DNA of 64,000 nucleotides from an uncultured Muribaculaceae bacterium (GTDB lineage Bacteria > Bacteroidota > Bacteroidia > Bacteroidales > Muribaculaceae), in assembly GCA_910587235.1 (NCBI GenBank), contig CAJUKD010000006.1, positions 39,286 through 103,285 of the forward strand. The letters run 5' to 3'. Positions 23,934 through 33,143 of the stretch are shown piece after piece (position 1 is the stretch's first letter; the number at the start of each line of letters is the position of its first letter). Position numbers and translations under genes: made by a program. Under the pieces are notes generated by a model, which worked only from the letters and a program-made list of their open reading frames with translations, searched no databases and had not been told where the DNA came from.

Positions 23934-25496
23934 TCAGTGCTTCGACGGGCGTTCGTCCTCGTCGTCGTCTTCGTCGTCCTCGGGTATGGTGAAGATGCGT
24001 GCGAATCCGTTGAGAAGGCGTCGCATCTGGCCTATGGATTCTTCTTCCTGCTGATCGTCGTCGTCATAATCCTCGTCGTAGTCTTCATCTTCGATGTCGT
24101 CATCAGGTTCTTCATCTTTGGATTTGTTGCGGTCGGATTTGTGGAACCATCCGAAGCGTCGACTGTTGCGTTCGCGCTCATGGTCGCGGTTCTTGCCGTT
24201 GTTGTCGTCATCGACGTCGGGATCGTCTTTCAGAAGGTTTTCGTCAGAATCATCGTATTTTTCCTTGCGGACCGGGTGATGTATATCGTAGTCGCGGCGG
24301 CGGATATCGTTCTCATCGCCGAGTGCGTCGTGGTGGTTGCGTCCCGAGGCTGCGGCAGCTTCGGGTATATAAGTGCATTCGGGCATCGATGTAGCCGCAG
24401 CTGTCAGGATGGCGACTATGTCGATGTTTTCCTGGGAACGTTCGACAGCCGAGCGGAACTGCACGGTAGGCGGCATGGCGCCGGCACGTACCTGTATCTT
24501 TCCCTGTGCTGCCAGAAGTGCGGCGAAGTTGCGCAGTCTGGCACCGCCTCCTACGAGCACTATGCCTTCCGGCAGATCGGAGGTCTTGTAGCCTGACAGA
24601 ACTATCTGGTTGATTATGTTGGCGGCGATTTCGCCGGCTCGAGCCTGTACGTAGGCATTTATTTCGCGCGAGGTGGCGTCGGCGGCTTCGCTTTCGGGAG
24701 CTACGGCGTTGCCCTGTCCGGTCTTGAATGCTTCGGCGCGTTCCTCGGTCAGGTTCAGTCCGGACATAAGGTCGCGTGTGATCAGCCGCGAACCCAGCGG
24801 CAGGGTCGAGAGGAAGCACAAGGCTCCGTCCTTATAGATTGAAACAGTGGTGGTTTCGGCACCGAAATCGACGAGAGCGCATCCGAGCTGACGTTCTGTC
24901 TGCGTAAGCACAAGTTCGCCTATGGCCAGCGGGCGGAGGAAGTAGTGTATGCCGGTGCTGTCGATGCCGTCGATTTTCAGGCGTTGCAGATTGCGCCGGT
25001 TTTCGTTGGAGCAGGCCATAAGGGTGAAATCGCCGCGGAGCTGACGTCCGAAAGTGCCGACGGCGTTCTGAACCTGCACGTTGTTCACCCAGAAATGACG
25101 TGGTATTATCGCTTCGATATTTTTTGCCGTCACGACGTCGCGGACAGCCTCTTTCTTCAGCCGTTCGACGGTTTCGTCGGTGATTTCTATCTCTTTGTTG
25201 ATCTGTAGCGACGCCGATGCGCTTATGCTTGCCAGCGAACGGCCACCGATGGGCAGAGCGGCCGCAGAAATCTTGCGTGGCGCGACAGCAGGATTGTTCT
25301 CAAGTTTGCGTATAAGCTCGTTGAGTCCCGACGATACTTCTGTAACGTTTTGTACGCGTCCGTGACGCACGTTATTTGTCGCCGGAACTTCCTCTATGGC
25401 GAGCACCGTCAGTGCGCCTGTCGGGTCAACTGCCGCTACGGCGCCTTTTAGTTTCGACGATCCGATTTCTATTGCTACTATGCTTCTCTGTTCCAT
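23934..25496 (-). CDS. ftsA: Cell division protein FtsA with long acidic C-terminal extension
   Basis: 520 residues, longer than the ~420 usual for FtsA. The actin-like core includes VAIEIGSSKLKGAV (phosphate 1), CALVDFGAETTTVSIYKDG (phosphate 2) and GIVLVGGGARLRNF (adenosine motif). The SHS2/1C domain lies between about 80 and 160. From about 380 to the end runs a highly charged tail with Asp/Glu blocks (EPDDDIEDEDYDEDYDDDD) enclosing IGQMRRLLNGFARIFTIP (488-505), an amphipathic helix that probably anchors the protein to the membrane. FtsA tethers FtsZ and recruits later division proteins. Confidence 0.96.
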   Translation of the reverse strand: MEQRSIVAIEIGSSKLKGAVAAVDPTGALTVLAIEEVPATNNVRHGRVQNVTEVSSGLNELIRKLENNPAVAPRKISAAALPIGGRSLASISASASLQINKEIEITDETVERLKKEAVRDVVTAKNIEAIIPRHFWVNNVQVQNAVGTFGRQLRGDFTLMACSNENRRNLQRLKIDGIDSTGIHYFLRPLAIGELVLTQTERQLGCALVDFGAETTTVSIYKDGALCFLSTLPLGSRLITRDLMSGLNLTEERAEAFKTGQGNAVAPESEAADATSREINAYVQARAGEIAANIINQIVLSGYKTSDLPEGIVLVGGGARLRNFAALLAAQGKIQVRAGAMPPTVQFRSAVERSQENIDIVAILTAAATSMPECTYIPEAAAASGRNHHDALGDENDIRRRDYDIHHPVRKEKYDDSDENLLKDDPDVDDDNNGKNRDHERERNSRRFGWFHKSDRNKSKDEEPDDDIEDEDYDEDYDDDDQQEEESIGQMRRLLNGFARIFTIPEDDEDDDEDERPSKH

Positions 25497-25557
25497 GTGG
25501 TGGACGAATATGTTGTTGTGCGGTTTGCGCTGTTTGTAATGTCTGTTGATTATGGTG

Positions 25558-26418
25558 TCAGCCGTTGTCGATTCCGGCTTCTACGGTCAGTGGATCGGTG
25601 ATTGTTTCGTCGTCGTCGATGTCGAACATCGATGCGTCCTCGGCCACGGTCGGCAGGTTTATCTCGTCGAGTGCTTTGTGGCGTTTGGTTGCCACGAGTT
25701 GTCCCCGCCATTTCACGGCTACGGTGTCGTACATTTCCCAGCCTTTGTGCGGAGCTACCAGACGGTAGAAACTGCGCAGACGCGCAAATTTGTCGGCCAC
25801 GCATGATGTGTCGCCGAAATTAACCACGTGTCCTACGATTACCGGCACGAGGATGATATCGCCGTCCGATTCCTGGACTACGGTCGATACCAGTGCCGAC
25901 AGTCCCGGATCGGAGGCTATATGGTCGAGCAGGGGCAACAGTCGTGCCGGCGGTTTAAGGCTGTCGAATGCTCCGACTACGACAGGCACGTCGAGATGGT
26001 GGCGCGGTTCGGCGGAGATTTTTTTTCCGCTTGCGTTGATGTAGTAGGAATTTGTGCCGCGCTCGAACACACGTGCTACCGGAGTCATAGGGACTACGTC
26101 TATATGCAGAAGTCCGGATGAGAGTATGCAGGTGTTCACCGACTGTATCTTGTCCGACGCGCGTAAACGCTTTTCAAGACCGTAAAGGTCGAATGTAGAG
26201 CGCTTTGTACGATTCAGTGTATCAGGATCTATGCCGCATTCCTCTATTATGTCGGCCTGTGTGAGGAAGTGGGTCGCAAGAGAATCGTGTATTGTCACGT
26301 CTATGCGCGTCAGGCAATCGGCGGCGGCCATTTTCGAGGTAGCCGGCAGAAAGAAAGAGAGATAACCCAGCGTAAGCAGGGTCAGCACGCACATTATAAC
26401 TGATTCCTTGTTTATCAA
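25558..26418 (-). CDS. ftsQ: Cell division protein FtsQ
   Basis: 286 residues. One N-terminal membrane helix (VIMCVLTLLTLGYLSFFLPA) precedes a POTRA-like domain (RIDVTIHDSLATHFLTQADI, DLYGLEKRLRASDKIQSVNTC) and a periplasmic beta domain (LHIDVVPMTPVARVFERG, YYINASGKKIS). Annotation as FtsQ rests on these features and on the fixed place between murC and ftsA. FtsQ links the cytoplasmic Z-ring to the septal synthase FtsWI. The tail (ASMFDIDDDETITDP) is acidic. Confidence 0.9.
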   Translation of the reverse strand: MINKESVIMCVLTLLTLGYLSFFLPATSKMAAADCLTRIDVTIHDSLATHFLTQADIIEECGIDPDTLNRTKRSTFDLYGLEKRLRASDKIQSVNTCILSSGLLHIDVVPMTPVARVFERGTNSYYINASGKKISAEPRHHLDVPVVVGAFDSLKPPARLLPLLDHIASDPGLSALVSTVVQESDGDIILVPVIVGHVVNFGDTSCVADKFARLRSFYRLVAPHKGWEMYDTVAVKWRGQLVATKRHKALDEINLPTVAEDASMFDIDDDETITDPLTVEAGIDNG

Positions 26419-26435
26419 TTTTTTGAGGGTTGAGG

Positions 26436-26515
26436 GTTTATAGTTTAAAGTTTAGGCTTGTATTTTCGAGCATGCTGTTATTTTAAACTTTAAACCATAA
26501 ACTGTAAACTTTAAA
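26436..26515. repeat. AT-rich inverted repeat between ftsQ and murC
   Basis: GTTTATAGTTTAAAGTTTA (26436-26454) and TAAACTTTAAACCATAAAC (26484-26502) form a 19-bp arm pair with one mismatch. A third partial unit, GTAAACTTTAAA, runs into the murC stop codon. It could form a hairpin in the dcw transcript or be a remnant of a simple repeat. Confidence 0.6.
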
Positions 26516-27887
26516 TATACAGGCTGCAAAGCCGTGGCACATAGAGATTGAGGTCGCCGGCACCGACGGTCAACAGGACTTCAAAGTTACGATTTTTTAT
26601 TGTATCGACAAATTGCTCTTTGGAAATCATCACTTTGTCGGATGCGGTCACCCGGTCGAAGATAATTTTCGAACTTACTCCGGGAATAGGCTCCTCGCGT
26701 GCCGGATATATGTCGACGAGTACTACCGCGTCGGCGGTTGACAACGCACTGGCGAATTGTGGCGCGAAGTCGCGGGTGCGGCTGTACAGGTGCGGCTGGA
26801 AAGCTACTGTCAGGTGTCGGTCCGGATAAAGCGCGCGGACCGATTCTATGCTGCGGCTGAGTTCGTCGGGATGGTGGGCGTAATCGTCGATCACTACTTT
26901 TCCGTCGGGGCTGTCCTGCTTCAGATGGATCTGGAAGCGTCGTTCGACTCCCGGGTAGGATGCCATGGCATTGCGCGCTATTTCCGGCGTGAGTCGTCCG
27001 GTGAGCCAGCATGCCGATAAAGCGGAGATGGCGTTGTCGATGTTGATGTCGACAGGCACGCCAAGCTCGATGTCGCTTATCGTTCCGCCGGGATGTATGA
27101 AATCGAAAACTATGCGTCCGGGCGTGCGGCGTATGCGTGAGGCGTGGAAGTCGCCGCTGTCGCGTCCGAAAGTGTAGACCGCCACGCCTTCGGCGGGACG
27201 GGGAATCAGTTTCATGCCTTGCCGGAGTACGAGTGAGCCGCCGGGACGTATCAGCTCGGTGAAATGCGCGAAACTTTCAAGATATGCTTCTTCAGTGCCG
27301 TAGATGTCGAGGTGGTCCGGATCGGTGGCGTTGATGACTGCTATGTGCGGTGTCAGAGTGTGGAATGAACGGTCGTATTCGTCGGCTTCGATGACCGAGT
27401 AAGGCGAGTCGGCGCTGAGGATCAGGTTGCTGTTGTAAGTCCCGCCGAGTATGCCGCCCAGGAAAGCGTTGCAGCCTATGCCGCCGTGGTGAAGGATATG
27501 CGCGGCCATGGACGAGGTGGTGGTTTTGCCGTGTGTGCCCGCGAAGCAGAGCGCGAGGCTGTCGCGGGTGACGGCGCCGAGCACTTCGGAGCGTTTCATG
27601 ATCGTGAATCCTCCGTTGCGGAAGAAATTCAGAGGAATGTTTTCGTCAGGCACTGCCGGTGTGCGTACGACCAGTGTCGAAAGCGGGTCGCGGAATTTCT
27701 GAGGAATTGCATCCTGGCTATCGTCGAAACTTATTTCAACGCCTTCCGAGGCCAGTTCTCCGGTAAGGGGCGACGGAGTGCGGTCGTAGCCGGCTACTTT
27801 TTTCCCTCGTGAAAGGAAATAGCGCTCCAGTGCGGCCATTCCTATGCCGCCGGCGCCGACGAAGTATATATTGTCGAAGTCTTTCAT
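26511..27887 (-). CDS. murC: UDP-N-acetylmuramate--L-alanine ligase
   Basis: 458 residues. Mur-ligase three-domain protein: UDP-binding IYFVGAGGIGMAALERYF, ATP P-loop CFAGTHGKTTTSSMA, central EADEYDRSFHTL and NATDPDHLDIYG, and C-terminal DDYAHHPDELSRSIESVR, which is diagnostic for MurC/Mpl. The next gene downstream is ftsQ, as in other dcw clusters. It adds the first L-Ala of the stem peptide in the cytoplasm. The Mpl recycling ligase is a similar alternative, but length and cluster position favour MurC. Confidence 0.95.
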   Translation of the reverse strand: MKDFDNIYFVGAGGIGMAALERYFLSRGKKVAGYDRTPSPLTGELASEGVEISFDDSQDAIPQKFRDPLSTLVVRTPAVPDENIPLNFFRNGGFTIMKRSEVLGAVTRDSLALCFAGTHGKTTTSSMAAHILHHGGIGCNAFLGGILGGTYNSNLILSADSPYSVIEADEYDRSFHTLTPHIAVINATDPDHLDIYGTEEAYLESFAHFTELIRPGGSLVLRQGMKLIPRPAEGVAVYTFGRDSGDFHASRIRRTPGRIVFDFIHPGGTISDIELGVPVDINIDNAISALSACWLTGRLTPEIARNAMASYPGVERRFQIHLKQDSPDGKVVIDDYAHHPDELSRSIESVRALYPDRHLTVAFQPHLYSRTRDFAPQFASALSTADAVVLVDIYPAREEPIPGVSSKIIFDRVTASDKVMISKEQFVDTIKNRNFEVLLTVGAGDLNLYVPRLCSLYI

Positions 27888-27908
27888 TTCATTAATCTTG
27901 GATAGAGT

Positions 27909-29045
27909 TCATGATTTTCGGTACACGATGTTGTCGACGGCGTCGGCTATGCGTTCGTCGCTGTCGGTCATGGCCATTGATGCGATATTCCGCTCCAGTT
28001 TCAGGCGTCGGTTCCCGTCTTTCATAAGAGAGCCGACGGCTACCATAAGGTCTGTAGCAGCGTCGGCATCGGGAATCATCACTGCGGCATCGCGCACGGC
28101 GAGGGCTTCGGCATTTTTGCGCTGGTGGTCTTCGGCCACGTTCGGCGACGGTATGAGCACGACGGCTTTGCCCAGAAGCTGAAGCTCGCTTATGGTTCCG
28201 GCTCCGGCGCGGGCCACCACAAGGTCGGCGGCACGGTAGGCTGTGGCCATGTCGTCGATGAATGTGCATGAGCGTATGTCGGACGGCTTGTACTTGTCGA
28301 CAGCCTGACGACATCGTTCGGCATCGTTTTTACCGGTTTGCCACAATATCTGGTAGGGGAGTTCTTTCCCTGATTCCATTGAAGCTATTATTGCCGAATT
28401 TATCGTGCGTGCCCCGAGGCTGCCTCCTACGACGAGCACAAGCGGACGTTCGGGTTCAAGACCGAGGGCGCGGCGCGCTTCTTCGCGCGAGAGTGTGCAC
28501 GATGTGAGGGCTTTGCGGACAGGGTTGCCGGTCATGACTATGCGGCCGGCAGGGAAAAAGCGCTCCATATCCTTGTATGCCACACATATTGCTGATGCTT
28601 TTGCCGCAAGAAGTTTGTTTGTCACTCCGGCGTATGAATTCTGTTCCTGCAGAAGTGTCGGGATGCCGGCCCGTTGCGCAGCCTTAAGCGTGGGTCCCGA
28701 GGCGTAGCCTCCTACTCCTATTGCGATGTCGGGACGGAAGCGCCGCACGATAGCGCGGGCTTTTGTCATGCTGCGCCACAGGCGCCACAGCACTTTTATA
28801 TTGCGCAGGGGATTGTGCCTGTCGAAACCGCTCACCGGCAGGCCTATTATTTCATAGCCGGCGGCCGGTACGCGTTCCATTTCCATGCGTCCTTCGGCAC
28901 CTACAAACAGAATCTCGCAGTCGGGGTGACGGCGTCGTAAGGCTCCGGCAATCGAGAGAGCCGGAAATATGTGGCCGCCCGTGCCTCCTCCGCTGACAAG
29001 GAAGCGCAGAGGACAGGATGCCGTGGTATTATTGTTTTCTTTCAT
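27909..29045 (-). CDS. murG: UDP-GlcNAc:lipid I N-acetylglucosaminyltransferase
   Basis: 378 residues from the ATG at 29045 (MKENNNTTASCPLRF); a longer in-frame extension would run into ftsW and is rejected. GT28 features: FLVSGGGTGGHIFPALSIA, IGVGGYASGPTL, LLQEQNSYAGVTNKLL, TGNPVRKAL, VVGGSLGARTIN, and the donor-binding ARAGAGTISELQLLGKA. It converts lipid I to lipid II at the inner face of the cytoplasmic membrane. It lies 43 bp after ftsW and 21 bp before murC. Confidence 0.97.
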   Translation of the reverse strand: MKENNNTTASCPLRFLVSGGGTGGHIFPALSIAGALRRRHPDCEILFVGAEGRMEMERVPAAGYEIIGLPVSGFDRHNPLRNIKVLWRLWRSMTKARAIVRRFRPDIAIGVGGYASGPTLKAAQRAGIPTLLQEQNSYAGVTNKLLAAKASAICVAYKDMERFFPAGRIVMTGNPVRKALTSCTLSREEARRALGLEPERPLVLVVGGSLGARTINSAIIASMESGKELPYQILWQTGKNDAERCRQAVDKYKPSDIRSCTFIDDMATAYRAADLVVARAGAGTISELQLLGKAVVLIPSPNVAEDHQRKNAEALAVRDAAVMIPDADAATDLMVAVGSLMKDGNRRLKLERNIASMAMTDSDERIADAVDNIVYRKS

Positions 29046-29088
29046 TGTCGATATCTTCGGTTCATAAATCGTTCCGGCTCTCGGGCGC

Positions 29089-30429
29089 TCAGTCTTTTTT
29101 CTCTTCTCTGACGAGCATTGCGGGATTTTCGCTGCGTATGTTTTCAGGAAGAATCTCCAGTTCGTCGGAAGCGGTATCGCCGCTGTCGCGTACGCGTGCG
29201 GCATGGCGGCTGACACTCAGCATTATGCCTATGGCCATTGATGTGGCTATGATCGATGTCCCGCCTTTTGATATAAGAGGCAGCGGCTGTCCGGATACGG
29301 GGAAGAAACCGGTGACTATGGCTATGTGTATCAGCGCCTGAAAGACGATGACACATGCGCAGCCCAGCACCATTACCGCAGGCAGTGTCTGTTTGAAACT
29401 CATTGTCAGTGCTGCCGCACGGCCTAATATCCACATATAGCACAGGATGAGGAACAGGCCTACCAATAGCCCGAGTTCTTCGACCACGATGGCGAATATG
29501 TAGTCGGAAAAGGCAAGCGGCAGACGTGCGTTCTCGCGGGAATGGGCTATTCCTTTGCCTATGATACCGCCTCGAGCCTGGGCTATATAGCTCAGTTGTT
29601 CCTGTTTGTTGAGGTCGTTGAGTGGTTCTTTGTATTTTTCGCCTCCAAGGAATCGCTCTACGCGCCCGCGCCATGTGGAGCCTCGGCCAATGCCTGTCGA
29701 TTCTCCTATTTCCTCGTGGTTAAGACGTGCTTCGGTTTTTTGCTCCTCTGTTGGACCTTCGCTTGATTTGAACATGGTTTTCACTCCTATGCCTGCCCCG
29801 GCTATAAGCATGGTTACAAAAACCGCAAGCAGCCATTTCCTGAAGCCAACACCGCCTATGAGCATCATGGAGAAGCCTATGGCGGCGACAAGTATGGTAT
29901 TTGTCAGTCCGTGAAAAAACAGTAGCAGGCAGCAGACCCAGATAAAGACCACACATGCGATGAACCATCCGCGGCTCACATCGCGGCGGTCTTTCAGCTG
30001 TCCGTGGCTCAGAATCCAGGCTACGCCCAAAGCTACGGCGAGTTTCAGGAATTCGGCGGGCAGGACGTTGACAGGTCCTATTGTTATGGCGCGCATGGTG
30101 CCGTTGATGCGTGTGCCGGCGAAATTCACATAAAGCATGGCCGCCATGCTGGCGACTACGAACAAAGGAATGAAGAAATAGATATACCGGTAGTGCACTT
30201 TCTGCAGCCCGAGCATGATGAGCAGTCCGATTACAATGAAACCGCTGTGCCGAATTATGGGCGCGTAGATGTTCCCGGCATTGATTTCCTGGATCGATGC
30301 CGAGAAAAGTTCTATTACCGACACGATCACAAGGAATATATAGGTTCCCCAGATGTGATGGTCGGTCCGCGGTTTGAGAGCCGGAGCGACTGTGGCGGCC
30401 GGTGCCGCCGGTGAGATGGTATCGTTCAT
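29089..30429 (-). CDS. ftsW: SEDS peptidoglycan glycosyltransferase FtsW
   Basis: 446 residues with about ten membrane helices. The cytoplasmic N-terminal tail is Ala/Pro-rich (ISPAAPAATVAPALKPR). SEDS signatures are present: LPAEFLKLAVALGVAW (the conserved PxExxK region), YIAQARGGIIGKGIAHSRE, SDYIFAIVVEELGLLVGLF and GQPLPLISKGGTSIIATSMA. A long loop (FKSSEGPTEEQKTEARLNHE) and a charged C-terminal tail (DTASDELEILPENI) are present. It polymerises lipid II at the septum with FtsI. Position between murD and murG supports FtsW over RodA. Confidence 0.95.
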   Translation of the reverse strand: MNDTISPAAPAATVAPALKPRTDHHIWGTYIFLVIVSVIELFSASIQEINAGNIYAPIIRHSGFIVIGLLIMLGLQKVHYRYIYFFIPLFVVASMAAMLYVNFAGTRINGTMRAITIGPVNVLPAEFLKLAVALGVAWILSHGQLKDRRDVSRGWFIACVVFIWVCCLLLFFHGLTNTILVAAIGFSMMLIGGVGFRKWLLAVFVTMLIAGAGIGVKTMFKSSEGPTEEQKTEARLNHEEIGESTGIGRGSTWRGRVERFLGGEKYKEPLNDLNKQEQLSYIAQARGGIIGKGIAHSRENARLPLAFSDYIFAIVVEELGLLVGLFLILCYMWILGRAAALTMSFKQTLPAVMVLGCACVIVFQALIHIAIVTGFFPVSGQPLPLISKGGTSIIATSMAIGIMLSVSRHAARVRDSGDTASDELEILPENIRSENPAMLVREEKKD

Positions 30430-30461
30430 CGTCGTGGAGAGTGGTATTGGGTCGGCAATAG

Positions 30462-31820
30462 TTATTGTTTTTCAGAAGAGAGTTTCTTTACGGCTTTCTT
30501 GAACTGCCGTCCTCGATCCTCGTAGCTTTTGAAGAGGTCGAAGCTGGCGCAGCATGGCGAGAGAAGCACGGTATCGCCGGCAGAGGCAAGACTGCGGCAT
30601 GCCTTTAAGGCTTCGTAGAGGCTGTGCGTGTCGCGTATCGTTTCTACTTCGGGACCGAAGAACTCAAGGATCTTGCTGTTGTCTATTCCCATTGCCACGA
30701 TGGCTTTCACTTTTTCCCGGACTAGAGGCAGGATTTCGGAATAGTCATTTCCTTTATCCTTGCCGCCGAGTATAAGCACGGTAGGACGTGTCATTGCTTC
30801 GAGCGCGTACCAGCATGAATTGACATTGGTGGCTTTGGAGTCGTTGATCCACAGCACGCCGTCGATTTCACCGGCTGTTTCGAGGCGGTGTTCCACGCCA
30901 CGGAAGTCGCTGAGGGCTTCGCGTATGTCGTCCTTGCGTATGTTCAGCAGGCATGCCGAGAGGCCGGCTGCCATGGAATTGTAGAGGTTGTGCAGTCCGC
31001 TTAGGGCAAGGTCGGCGCGCGGCATTGTCAGGCTGCTGCCGGGAGTGTTGAAAATCAAATTGTTTTCGGCATCGATGTAGGCGGCGGTATTTTCTTCCTG
31101 CTGTTCGGCGAAGGCATAGGTCGATGCCTCGGTTTCGATGCGTCGCAGTTGGGCGGACACCACGGGATCGTCTTTCCAGTATATGAACGCATCGGCCGGA
31201 GTGAGGTTGCGGAGTATACGGAATTTGGCGTTTACGTAGTTCTGCATCTCGTGGTCGTAGCGGTCGAGGTGGTCGGGGGTGATGTTGAGCAGCACGGCTA
31301 TGTTGGCTTTGAAGTCATACATGTTGTCGAGCTGGAAACTGCTGAGTTCCACTACGTAGACATCGTGCGGCTCGCGTGCTACCTGGTATGCCAGCGAATT
31401 TCCTACGTTGCCGGCCAGGCCGGCATCGATTCCGGCGTGGGTCAGTATGTGGTGTGTCAGCATGGTGGTGGTGGTTTTGCCGTTGCTGCCTGTGATACAC
31501 ACCATCTTGGCGTCGGTGTATCGGCCTGCCAGTTCTATCTCGCTGATTATCGGTATGTTCTTTGCCTTTGCAGCAGTCACGGCAGGAGCGTCGAGCGGTA
31601 TGCCCGGGCTTTTTACGATTTCGTCGGCGGCGAGTATGCGTTCCATCGAGTGCCGGCCTTCCTCGAATTCGATATGCTCGGCTTCGAGCACGTCGCGATA
31701 GCGGGGTGATATGTTTCCGCAGTCGCTCAGAAAAACGTCGAATCCTCTGTCTTTTGCCAGTATGGCGGCACCTGTGCCGCTTTCGCCGGCTCCGAGTATG
31801 ACAATCTTCTTTTTGCTCAT
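30462..31820 (-). CDS. murD: UDP-N-acetylmuramoylalanine--D-glutamate ligase
   Basis: 452 residues. N-terminal UDP-binding domain (KIVILGAGESGTGAAILAKD), P-loop VCITGSNGKTTTTMLTHHI, central ELSSFQLDNM and NITPDHLDRYDHE, then EHRLETAGEIDGVLWINDSK and ILGGKDKGNDYSE, which are MurD landmarks. DTVLLSPCCASFDLFKSYEDRG (read as two adjoining blocks) is the family's C-terminal signature. It adds D-Glu to UDP-MurNAc-L-Ala in the cytoplasm. Neighbouring mraY and ftsW are 22 and 32 bp away in the same direction. Confidence 0.97.
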   Translation of the reverse strand: MSKKKIVILGAGESGTGAAILAKDRGFDVFLSDCGNISPRYRDVLEAEHIEFEEGRHSMERILAADEIVKSPGIPLDAPAVTAAKAKNIPIISEIELAGRYTDAKMVCITGSNGKTTTTMLTHHILTHAGIDAGLAGNVGNSLAYQVAREPHDVYVVELSSFQLDNMYDFKANIAVLLNITPDHLDRYDHEMQNYVNAKFRILRNLTPADAFIYWKDDPVVSAQLRRIETEASTYAFAEQQEENTAAYIDAENNLIFNTPGSSLTMPRADLALSGLHNLYNSMAAGLSACLLNIRKDDIREALSDFRGVEHRLETAGEIDGVLWINDSKATNVNSCWYALEAMTRPTVLILGGKDKGNDYSEILPLVREKVKAIVAMGIDNSKILEFFGPEVETIRDTHSLYEALKACRSLASAGDTVLLSPCCASFDLFKSYEDRGRQFKKAVKKLSSEKQ

Positions 31821-31842
31821 ATTTTGTCTGATGATATACTGT

Positions 31843-33093
31843 TTATCTGATTTTTAATGTTACGAAGGTCACTACGGCCAGAATTATGCCTATGATCCAG
31901 AATCGCATCACAATTTTTGATTCGGGAATTGGAGCCAGAGGACGCTGTATGAGGGCGTTGATGCCTGAATTGCCGGCTTTCTGGAAGTGGTGGTGCAGTG
32001 GCGACATTTTGAAGATGCGTCGTCCGCCTGTTTTTTTGAAATACGCTACTTGCAAGACCACAGACAGGTCTTCGATGTAGAAAAGCATACATAGTATCGG
32101 CAACAGCAGTTCTTTGTGGATCAGGATTGCGAATACGGCTATTATGCCTCCGAGAGTAAGGCTGCCGGTGTCGCCCATGAATACCTGTGCCGGATATGAG
32201 TTATACCACAGGAAGCCTACCAGAGCGCCTACGAAAGCTGCCATGTAGACTACCAGTTCCTCGCTCGCAGGCACATACATGATGTTGAGGTAGGCAGAGT
32301 ATATGATGTTGCCGCCCAGATATGCCATTACCGCCAGTGCGATGCCGGCTACAGCCGACAGTCCGGCCGTCATGCCGTCGAGTCCGTCGTTGAGGTTCGC
32401 TCCGTTGCTTGTCGCGGCGACAAGGAATATCGTGATCAGGAAAAACACAATCCAGCCGCCTGTTTCGGCGTGTTCGCCCATCCATGAGGTCAGTGATGAG
32501 TAGTCGAAGTTGTTGTTCTTGACGAAAGGGATGGTGGTCTGCGGTGATTTTACGACTTCGGTGTTGTATATGACTTCCTCGACGCGGTTTGTGCCGGCGT
32601 CGATTATTTCGTTGTTTTCCACTATGACCATGTCGGGATTGAGGAACATCGTCACGGCCACGATCAGTGCGATGCCGACCTGTCCTATGATTTTGTATTT
32701 GCCTTTCATGCCGTCCTTGTTGTGGAACTTCAGTTTTTTGTAGTCGTCGAGGAAGCCTATGGTTCCGAGCCATAGCGTAGCCAGCAGCATCAGAAGCATG
32801 TAGATGTTGTTAAGCTTTGCGGCAAGCAGACATGGAATCACTGTGGCGGCTATTATTATCACGCCACCCATGGTCGGTGTGCCTGTTTTCTTTGTTTGTC
32901 CTTCGAGGTCGAGGTTGCGTATGATTTCACCCACCTGCATCAGCTGCAGGCGGCCAATGATATAACGGCCAACGAATATGGCTATCAGCATAGCCAGTAC
33001 GAATGCCAGTCCGGAGCGGAATGTGACGTATGTCATAAGCCGCCAGCCGGGGAAGTCGGGAGGGAGGAGTTCGGTGAAAAGGTAATACAGCAT
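31843..33093 (-). CDS. mraY: Phospho-N-acetylmuramoyl-pentapeptide transferase
   Basis: 416 residues starting MLYYLFTELLPPDFPGW at 33093; an upstream in-frame ATG lies within a REP palindrome and is rejected. About ten membrane helices. Signatures are TPTMGGVIIIAA, GFLDDYKKLK (Asp pair), NLNDGLDGMTAGLS (catalytic Asp and N-D motif), FMGDTGSLTLGG and the HHHFQ motif in PLHHHFQKAG. A loop of ~50 residues after MFLNPDM (IVENNEIIDAGTNRVEEV onward) is an insertion typical of Bacteroidales MraY. It makes lipid I on undecaprenyl phosphate. Confidence 0.97.
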   Translation of the reverse strand: MLYYLFTELLPPDFPGWRLMTYVTFRSGLAFVLAMLIAIFVGRYIIGRLQLMQVGEIIRNLDLEGQTKKTGTPTMGGVIIIAATVIPCLLAAKLNNIYMLLMLLATLWLGTIGFLDDYKKLKFHNKDGMKGKYKIIGQVGIALIVAVTMFLNPDMVIVENNEIIDAGTNRVEEVIYNTEVVKSPQTTIPFVKNNNFDYSSLTSWMGEHAETGGWIVFFLITIFLVAATSNGANLNDGLDGMTAGLSAVAGIALAVMAYLGGNIIYSAYLNIMYVPASEELVVYMAAFVGALVGFLWYNSYPAQVFMGDTGSLTLGGIIAVFAILIHKELLLPILCMLFYIEDLSVVLQVAYFKKTGGRRIFKMSPLHHHFQKAGNSGINALIQRPLAPIPESKIVMRFWIIGIILAVVTFVTLKIR

Positions 33094-33100
33094 CTTGATG

Positions 33101-33120
33101 GGGACGTGCCGCAGCACGTC
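33101..33120. repeat. REP-like palindrome between murE and mraY
   Basis: GACGTGC (33103-33109) and GCACGTC (33114-33120) flank CGCA and are preceded by GGG, matching the REP core seen at 7146-7169 and 16812-16891. It sits in the 50-bp murE-mraY spacer and would form a hairpin in the mRNA just before the mraY start. Confidence 0.7.
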
Positions 33121-33143
33121 GTTTGGAGTTTATGGGTTGAAGT

